A program made the position numbers and the translations under genes. This document shows, piece by piece, positions 31,005 through 37,226 of a stretch of DNA of 37,226 nt; position 1 is the stretch's first letter, and each line of letters starts with the position of its first letter. The notes below the pieces were generated by a model. It was not told the DNA's origin and ran no database searches. It saw only the letters and a list, made by a program, of their open reading frames with translations. The DNA is from an uncultured Bacilli bacterium (lineage in GTDB: Bacteria > Bacillota_I > Bacilli_A > RF39 > UBA660): the NCBI GenBank assembly GCA_910586195.1, contig CAJUHO010000001.1, positions 1-37,226 of the forward strand. The letters are read 5' to 3'.

Positions 31005-34000
31005 GTGAAAGAAATAGAATTGATTGAGAAAAGAGGAAAGCGTGAGAAGCGTTTCCTACGAGAAGATGGGACAATTATTGTCAAGGTATACAGTGATGAT
31101 ATTCATTATAAAAAGAATGGTAAATATGAAGAAATTGATAATACATTAATGAAAAAAGGGAGTTATTATCAAAATAAAGATAATGACTACCAAGTAAGGT
31201 TTCAAGAAAGCGGAGAAGACTCTTTAATGACAATGAGTAGGAAAGACTCCTATATTGATATTGGATTAAAAAACACTAGCTATAAAAATAGAGCTAAAGA
31301 AGGAAGGACGAGGGTTTCTTCTTATGATATTGTCTACGAAAATATTATGGACTATATTGATATAGAGTATCAGCTGCTTCCTACGAAGGTGAAAGAGACT
31401 ATAAAGCTATCAGACAATAGGCAAAAAAATTTTACTTTTGTAATAAGAACAGATTTAGAATTAGTAGAGGATAAAAATACGATTTTGGCTAAAAAAGATA
31501 ACAAAACCTTGTTTACGATAGATCATCCTTATATGAAAGATAATAGTGGAGAGATAAGTTACGATGCTTTTTATCATTTGCGAAAAGAAAATACTGGATA
31601 TGAATTAGACCTTTTTTTGGATCCGGAATGGTTAGATGCCAAAGAGAGAGTTTATCCAGTATATGTGGATCCAACAATTACGAATAATTCTCAAGTTGGA
31701 GGAGTAGAAGATACTTATATCTATCCAGGGGATGAGAATATAAACAGAGGCGCCCATCCCTATTTGCAAGCAGGCGTTAATGTAGTAGATGATAAAATAA
31801 ACAGAACTCTAATAAAATTTGATTTGCCTGAAATTGGTACAGGCAGTGAAATAGTAGAGGCTTCCATTATTTTAACTGGATATTTAGGGCGGTATGCTGA
31901 AAAACACCCATTAGCATCTGTTCATCGTGTGACAGAACCATGGACTGAGATGGGGGCTAATTGGAATAATATGCATGATAAATATGATAGCAAAGTAGAA
32001 GCTGTAATGGAATGTCCACGTAGTGGGATTTATGCCGATAATACTCTTGCTGCTGAGTATGCAGAAGCAAATATTACAAGTCTCGTTAAAAAATGGTATA
32101 AAGATACTCCCAATTATGGTGTACTTATTAAAGCAGTGGAAGAAATAAAAAAAGAGGGTGTTGCCTTTCCAATGTTCTTTTCTAAGGAACAAAGTATGCA
32201 GGGAAATAGTCCTAAACCATTATTTTCTATTGCTTATAGAAATCAAAATGGCTTAGAAAATTATTTAAATTATAAAGAACAATCTTTTACAATAGGTCAT
32301 GCTTATGTTAATACGTATAATGGAAATTTAGTAGCATCATTCGATATTGGGGAGACTATTGGTGGGAGATTTCCTGTCTTGCTACAGATGATTTATAATA
32401 CAAATGATGTAGTATTAAATCATGAAATAGGTTGTGGTCTAGGTCTTCGTATGAATTTTAATCAGACCATTAGAAAATTGAAAATTAGTGATATAGATTA
32501 TTTAGCATATACCGATGAAGATGGTACAATTCATTATTTTACAAAAGATGGTAACTGTTACTATGATGAAGATGGCTTGGATTTAAAAATTGAAAACAAT
32601 GATACTACTTGTATGATGTATGATAAAAATGATAATAAAATGACGTTTATGAAAAAAAATGACATTTATTATTTAATTAAAATAGAAGATGTAAATCATA
32701 ATACTATTGATATTATGCTAGATAGTGATAATAGAGTTGAAAGGCTAGTGGATAAAAATGGGGAAGAAGTTCTTATTCAATATGATAGTAATCTTATTAA
32801 AGTATTATCATCAAATGTAGTGGTAGAATTAATTTATAATAATGAACAATTAACAGCAATTAAAACATTAGAAGGAACTACTTTATTTGCCTATAATGAA
32901 AATCATTTAATAACAAGTATTACAGATGTAACTGGTATAAAAATGTGCTATGAATATTATAGTCAAAGTCCTTACAAAGTGAAAAGAGTAACACAATATG
33001 GATTAAATAATAAAGAAGGGCAATCATTTACTTTAGAATATGGATTTTCCTCTACTAGTATTATTGATAATAAGGGAAGATGTGAGACACTAATATTTAA
33101 TGATTATGGTAATGTATTATCTAGAAATAATCTACATTCGACTGAAGACATTAATGGGGCTTATTCTTTAACACAAGAATATGGAAATCCTACTTATAAT
33201 ACGAATAAAATTTTATCATCATCCAATCCAGTTGGATATATTAATAATTATCTAAAAAATACTAGTTTTGAAGATGATAGAAAATATTTTTTGACAAATG
33301 AGACAGCAACAGATCGGATTGAGAGTAATTATTCTTCGGATTATGCATATTCTGGCAATCGTTCATTACGGGTTACTGCTAAAAAGGCAGGAGGAACTAT
33401 TGAGCAGAAAGTAGTATTGCCAAAAGGGAAATATTATACCTTTAGTGGCTATTTTAAGGATAGTGATCATGCTAGTATAATCCTGTTTTATGTTGATGGT
33501 AATCAGGGAATTGTAAAAAGTGAACAGGAAATAGGATATTCCTCTGACTTTGAAAGAGAAGATGTAACTATCTACTATGCGGAAAGTGCCACGACAGATT
33601 TAACTATTAGAATTGAATTTCCAAATATCGGTGTTTTATATATGGATGATGTTCAACTAGAAGAAGGAGAAGTGGCAAATAGTTATAATTTTATAGAAAA
33701 TTCTGACTTTTCTGATGGCATATCAGATTGGCAGTTACTAGCAAAAACACATGAAAATATTACTGTAGATACTAATAGATTCTTTGAGTGTATTTCATTT
33801 AATAATCATAAAAATAAGGCTTTAAAAGTAAAAATGGATCCTTCTTATATAACATCATTTAAAAGAGAATTTCCAATAAAGGGAAAAACGGGGGAGTTAT
33901 ATACCATATCGTTTTGGTATAAAAGTGAAGGGGTTGAACCATGTCGGCAATATGCTGGAAATCATGTCACAATCTATTTTCATCCAAAAGATGATAGTCA

Positions 34001-37000
34001 GCCAGGACATTGCATCATTACGAGTCCAAATTTTAATGCCAATGATGAGAGATGGCAGTATTATTCATATCGGGTAAGATCATTAGAAGAGTTTGATAAA
34101 GTAATTGTTACTTTTGAACAAAATACAGAAGCAAATGATTTTTGTATTACAAATTTATCTTTTTATAAAAATGTAACTAGTGGAGATTATGATTATGATG
34201 AAGAAGGAAACATAATTTCTATTAAGAATCAATCGGAAGATGAAAATATTTTTCAGTATGATGCTAAAAATCAGCTAATTAAGGCAATAACTCCAAGGGG
34301 AAAGAATTTTAAATATGAGTACGATAATCAAAAGACAGATCGTGTATTAACTGCTATCGCCTCTAATGGAATTGCCAATGAGATTCGATATGACTCTTAT
34401 GGGAATCCGAGTATTACGAGAATTTCTAAAAAATATAAAAAAGAATTAGAAAATGGCAATTATAAAATTAGGAGTAAAGGTACTAACAAGTACATAAAGT
34501 CAAAACTACATAACATTTTGTTGGAAGACAGTTCTTGTAGTAATACTGTTTGGAAAATAGAAAAGCAAGAGGATAAGTATAAAATTGTAAACTCATATCT
34601 AGGAGAATATTCTATAGCATATTCATTAGACTCTGTTGTACTTTCTAAGGAAGATACAAATAACCTATTTGAACTGGAGAAAAACGAAAATGGAAGTTAC
34701 TCTATAAGAACACGGATAGGAGAGAGTATAAGATATTTAAAAGCAGAAGAAAATAGTATAAAATTAGCGATAAAAACACAAGAGGATAGCTATGCATTTG
34801 AATTTTATTTTGAGATAATAGATGGTCCATTTATGGAAAGCGTTTTCAGATATAGTGAAGATGGAAGATTTATTAAAAGTATTTTGGATACCAATTTTAG
34901 TGAAAACAAATATGAAATCGATTCCAAGACAGGACTTAATATAGCAGTTACAAATGCGAATGGTTTTACAACATTTTATAATCATAATGATAAAAATCAA
35001 TTAACTTCTATCAGTAATAATGATAGAGAAATCACTTATTTTTATAACAGTCAAAATTTATTAGAAGAAGTTCGGCAAAATAACAAATCTTATAAAGTTG
35101 ATTATGATGAATTCCTAAATATAAAAAAGGTAAAAATAGGAAACGATATTGTACTTGTTACGAATCATTATGAGGATAAAAACGGAAATTTGTCATCTAT
35201 TCAATATGGAAATAATCAAATGATATCTTTTATGCATGATGATTTTGATAGGATTAGACAAATGCAAAGAATGGATGATAATTATCGTTATATTTATGAT
35301 AGTAATGGTAACATTGCAAAAGTTTTGTCAAGTGATAATAGAGAATCCCATCATTATGATATTAGTGATAGATTATGTGAATATGAGTATGACAACTTTA
35401 AAATAAAATATCAATATAATATAAGTAATGATGTTACATGTAAGAAGTATTATTTGAATAGTATCTTGCACTCTTTAAATAATGATATGAGCGAAGATGA
35501 TCTAATTAATAAGGTGACTATTGATGGTCATGAATTTAATTATCAATATGATTCTTTTGGACGAGTATTAAACAGAAATATTAATGATAGTTTTGATACA
35601 AAATATCACTATTATTCTATGGGAAAAAGGACAACTAATTTATTGCAATGTATGGAAAATGGAAATGATAAATACTCTTATGAGTATGATAAGATGGGGA
35701 ATATCAAACGCTTATATTATAATGACCAATTATATAGAGAATACTATTATAATGTATATAATGAGTTAGTTAAAGAAACTGATTATAATACAGAAGAAAA
35801 TATAGAGTATCATTATGATAATTTAGGTAATTTGTTAACTACAACTGTTATGGATATGAATACAGAAGGTGTTATAAAGTTGGATACTTATCAGTATGGA
35901 AATGATAAATGGGTAGATCAACTAACAAAATATAATAGTCAATCAATAACTTATGATGAGATAGGAAATCCTATTTCCATAGGTGATAATATTTATATGA
36001 CGTGGATAAATGGAAGAAGTTTAAATACTTATACAGATTCAAAGAAAAATTTAAATATTAGTTATAAATATGATAGGGATGGTCTTAGACGAGTAAAGGT
36101 TGTAAATGGACTTACAACGAATTATTTCCTAGAAAATAGTGATATCATATATGAGCAACGAGGGAATAATACCATTTTTTATTTATATGATTTGACAGGA
36201 TTAGCGGGAATCCAATATAATAATGATATATATTATTATGTAAAGAATATGCAAAATGATATTGTAGGAATTCTAAATAGCAATTATGAAAAGGTTGTAA
36301 CATATGAGTATGATAGTTGGGGCAAGGTTGTAAGTGTAAAGGATGCTTTAGGAGAAAAAATAACGGATGAGACACACATCGGTCTAATAAATCCATATCG
36401 ATACAGAAGCTATTATTATGACGTAGAAACAGGACTTTATTATTTAAATAGTAGATATTATAGTCCTGAATGGAAAAGATTTTTAAATGCTGATAGTTTT
36501 ACTGGGACGAATGAAAATGTTAATGAGAATAATCTTTATATTTATGGAAATAATAATCCAATTGCTTTTTATGATTCAGAAGGACAATTTGCTATTACCG
36601 CTACCTTAGGTTCCATTGTTGGGGCGGTATTGTTAACAGCAGCAGCGATGATGGCAACAAAACAGGCAGTAAAAGGAATCGCAGCAGTAGTTGCCAATGT
36701 TAGTTCTAGAGTATCAGCAATGTCTCAAACCAAGGCAAAGTCTAAAACCACTACTAGCAGGAAAACAAGTAGTCAAGAAACTGGAGAACACAATGTGTAT
36801 GTACTAATGAATAATATAACACATAATGTTGAATATGTAGGGAGAACGAAAGATTTAAACGCAACTGAATGGAGGCATAAGAAAAATCCTTTTAGAGCTG
36901 ATTTGAAATTTGATAGAGTAGCATTGAATATTTCAAAGGAAACTGCAAGAGGGTTAGAACAAAAATTAATTATTGATTGTCGAACATTGCATAGGAATAA

Positions 37001-37115
37001 ATTATTTCCTAGGAACAATCAAATTTATGGTGTGGCCTTTAAAAATCCAAAGTATAATATATATTGGGATCTCGCTCTAACATATGCTGATGAAAATGAA
37101 CTTCCATGTCAGTAA
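31005..37115 (+). CDS. RHS/YD-repeat polymorphic toxin with GIY-YIG nuclease tip
   Basis: A 2036-residue protein with a modular layout. The head carries a DNRLRE-type module (~229-385; DTYIYPGDENINRG, LIKFDLPE). Two carbohydrate-binding-like beta-sandwiches follow (~742-885 and ~895-1060). YD repeats start near 1065, interrupted by a ricin/beta-trefoil-like module (~1149-1275), then continue to the RHS core (LYYLNSRYYSPEWKRFLNAD). After the conserved NNPIAFYDSEGQ junction comes a hydrophobic segment (~1862-1897) and a variable tip. The tip shows GIY-YIG nuclease motifs: VYVL (Tyr1932), VEYVGRT (Tyr1944, Gly1946, Arg1947), WRHK (Arg1957, His1958) and Glu1985. The cage likely holds and delivers the nuclease; the target (neighbouring cells or host) is inferred. 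GTG start with GGGGGAT upstream. No signal peptide is evident. Confidence 0.9.
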   Translation: MKEIELIEKRGKREKRFLREDGTIIVKVYSDDIHYKKNGKYEEIDNTLMKKGSYYQNKDNDYQVRFQESGEDSLMTMSRKDSYIDIGLKNTSYKNRAKEGRTRVSSYDIVYENIMDYIDIEYQLLPTKVKETIKLSDNRQKNFTFVIRTDLELVEDKNTILAKKDNKTLFTIDHPYMKDNSGEISYDAFYHLRKENTGYELDLFLDPEWLDAKERVYPVYVDPTITNNSQVGGVEDTYIYPGDENINRGAHPYLQAGVNVVDDKINRTLIKFDLPEIGTGSEIVEASIILTGYLGRYAEKHPLASVHRVTEPWTEMGANWNNMHDKYDSKVEAVMECPRSGIYADNTLAAEYAEANITSLVKKWYKDTPNYGVLIKAVEEIKKEGVAFPMFFSKEQSMQGNSPKPLFSIAYRNQNGLENYLNYKEQSFTIGHAYVNTYNGNLVASFDIGETIGGRFPVLLQMIYNTNDVVLNHEIGCGLGLRMNFNQTIRKLKISDIDYLAYTDEDGTIHYFTKDGNCYYDEDGLDLKIENNDTTCMMYDKNDNKMTFMKKNDIYYLIKIEDVNHNTIDIMLDSDNRVERLVDKNGEEVLIQYDSNLIKVLSSNVVVELIYNNEQLTAIKTLEGTTLFAYNENHLITSITDVTGIKMCYEYYSQSPYKVKRVTQYGLNNKEGQSFTLEYGFSSTSIIDNKGRCETLIFNDYGNVLSRNNLHSTEDINGAYSLTQEYGNPTYNTNKILSSSNPVGYINNYLKNTSFEDDRKYFLTNETATDRIESNYSSDYAYSGNRSLRVTAKKAGGTIEQKVVLPKGKYYTFSGYFKDSDHASIILFYVDGNQGIVKSEQEIGYSSDFEREDVTIYYAESATTDLTIRIEFPNIGVLYMDDVQLEEGEVANSYNFIENSDFSDGISDWQLLAKTHENITVDTNRFFECISFNNHKNKALKVKMDPSYITSFKREFPIKGKTGELYTISFWYKSEGVEPCRQYAGNHVTIYFHPKDDSQPGHCIITSPNFNANDERWQYYSYRVRSLEEFDKVIVTFEQNTEANDFCITNLSFYKNVTSGDYDYDEEGNIISIKNQSEDENIFQYDAKNQLIKAITPRGKNFKYEYDNQKTDRVLTAIASNGIANEIRYDSYGNPSITRISKKYKKELENGNYKIRSKGTNKYIKSKLHNILLEDSSCSNTVWKIEKQEDKYKIVNSYLGEYSIAYSLDSVVLSKEDTNNLFELEKNENGSYSIRTRIGESIRYLKAEENSIKLAIKTQEDSYAFEFYFEIIDGPFMESVFRYSEDGRFIKSILDTNFSENKYEIDSKTGLNIAVTNANGFTTFYNHNDKNQLTSISNNDREITYFYNSQNLLEEVRQNNKSYKVDYDEFLNIKKVKIGNDIVLVTNHYEDKNGNLSSIQYGNNQMISFMHDDFDRIRQMQRMDDNYRYIYDSNGNIAKVLSSDNRESHHYDISDRLCEYEYDNFKIKYQYNISNDVTCKKYYLNSILHSLNNDMSEDDLINKVTIDGHEFNYQYDSFGRVLNRNINDSFDTKYHYYSMGKRTTNLLQCMENGNDKYSYEYDKMGNIKRLYYNDQLYREYYYNVYNELVKETDYNTEENIEYHYDNLGNLLTTTVMDMNTEGVIKLDTYQYGNDKWVDQLTKYNSQSITYDEIGNPISIGDNIYMTWINGRSLNTYTDSKKNLNISYKYDRDGLRRVKVVNGLTTNYFLENSDIIYEQRGNNTIFYLYDLTGLAGIQYNNDIYYYVKNMQNDIVGILNSNYEKVVTYEYDSWGKVVSVKDALGEKITDETHIGLINPYRYRSYYYDVETGLYYLNSRYYSPEWKRFLNADSFTGTNENVNENNLYIYGNNNPIAFYDSEGQFAITATLGSIVGAVLLTAAAMMATKQAVKGIAAVVANVSSRVSAMSQTKAKSKTTTSRKTSSQETGEHNVYVLMNNITHNVEYVGRTKDLNATEWRHKKNPFRADLKFDRVALNISKETARGLEQKLIIDCRTLHRNKLFPRNNQIYGVAFKNPKYNIYWDLALTYADENELPCQ

Positions 37116-37184
37116 GGTCAATTAATAATATTATTAGTAGTGAATTAGTTTTTAATGATTATAAGATAAGAAGGAGAAAGAAAG

Positions 37185-37226
37185 ATGGGAGCATGGGGAG
37201 TAAAGATATTTCAAGATGATGTTGCC
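37185..37226 (+). CDS. Start of DUF4259-like protein, candidate immunity to the RHS toxin (3' truncated)
   Basis: GAAGGAGAAAG precedes the ATG. The 14 visible residues, MGAWGVKIFQDDVA, match the start of DUF4259 proteins (M-G-x-W-G-x-x-x-F-x-x-D-x-A), which are often encoded directly after RHS or other polymorphic toxins. Location 69 nt downstream of the toxin fits an immunity gene. The rest lies outside the window. Confidence 0.65.
   Translation, partial: MGAWGVKIFQDDVA

Noticed and set aside
1..37226. Use of TGA as tryptophan (Mollicutes code 4)
   Set aside because: TGA ends several genes, such as the SDR, the HTH gene, the exporter and cdd, and Trp is encoded by TGG.
1..37226. tRNA, rRNA, CRISPR arrays or insertion sequences
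   Set aside because: No cloverleaf, spaced repeat array, transposase or terminal inverted repeats were recognised.

Overview
The window is AT-rich DNA from a low-GC Gram-positive bacterium, probably an uncultured gut member of the Bacilli (an RF39/Erysipelotrichia-like lineage). Four things point there: the Bacillus-type order yqeY-yqfC-yqfD-ybeY-cdd-era-yqzL-recO, the single-chain (alpha2) glycyl-tRNA synthetase, T-box leaders in front of aminoacyl-tRNA synthetase genes, and strong AGGAGG ribosome binding sites. The sporulation genes yqfC and yqfD suggest that the organism, or its recent ancestor, forms spores. TGA is used as a stop, so the standard bacterial code applies. Almost every gene lies on the + strand.

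Layout. (1) 1-2432: the end of a GLUG-repeat surface protein, an N-formylglutamate-amidohydrolase-like protein and a short-chain dehydrogenase. (2) 2559-5943: an export or immunity cassette with a small secreted protein, three multi-pass membrane proteins and an ABC ATPase. (3) 6032-10289: a regulator, a transglutaminase-fold protein and a bacteriocin locus. The locus has a C39-peptidase ABC exporter, a one-TM accessory protein, two overlapping double-glycine-leader peptides and a small membrane protein. (4) 10384-16450: the conserved housekeeping run from rpsU to recO, with an unknown gene and a VanZ-family gene inserted and phoH/dgkA absent. (5) 16528-19501: a TPR-like protein, then a Gly T-box driving a LOG-family gene and glyS. 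(6) 19502-21684: a promoter segment bounded by two exactly inverted 22-bp sites, in front of an anchored surface protein with an FGE/C-type-lectin-like C-terminus. (7) 21794-26300: a small unknown gene, a Phe T-box with pheS-pheT, and a PH/GRAM-like protein. (8) 26301-30256: an intergenic region with competing hairpins and a 45-residue ORF, then an acetyltransferase, a coiled-coil membrane protein and an ABC exporter. (9) 30434-end: a phage-collar-like protein, a 2036-residue RHS/YD-repeat polymorphic toxin with a GIY-YIG nuclease tip, and the start of a DUF4259-like, probable immunity gene.

The main points of interest are: the hidden two-peptide bacteriocin genes; several genes whose best-placed start is AUU or AUA; the putative recombinase-type inverted sites around a surface-protein promoter; two T-boxes whose only terminator-like stem encloses the T-box domain; and the RHS toxin module. 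All functions are read from sequence motifs and recalled family knowledge; no search was run.
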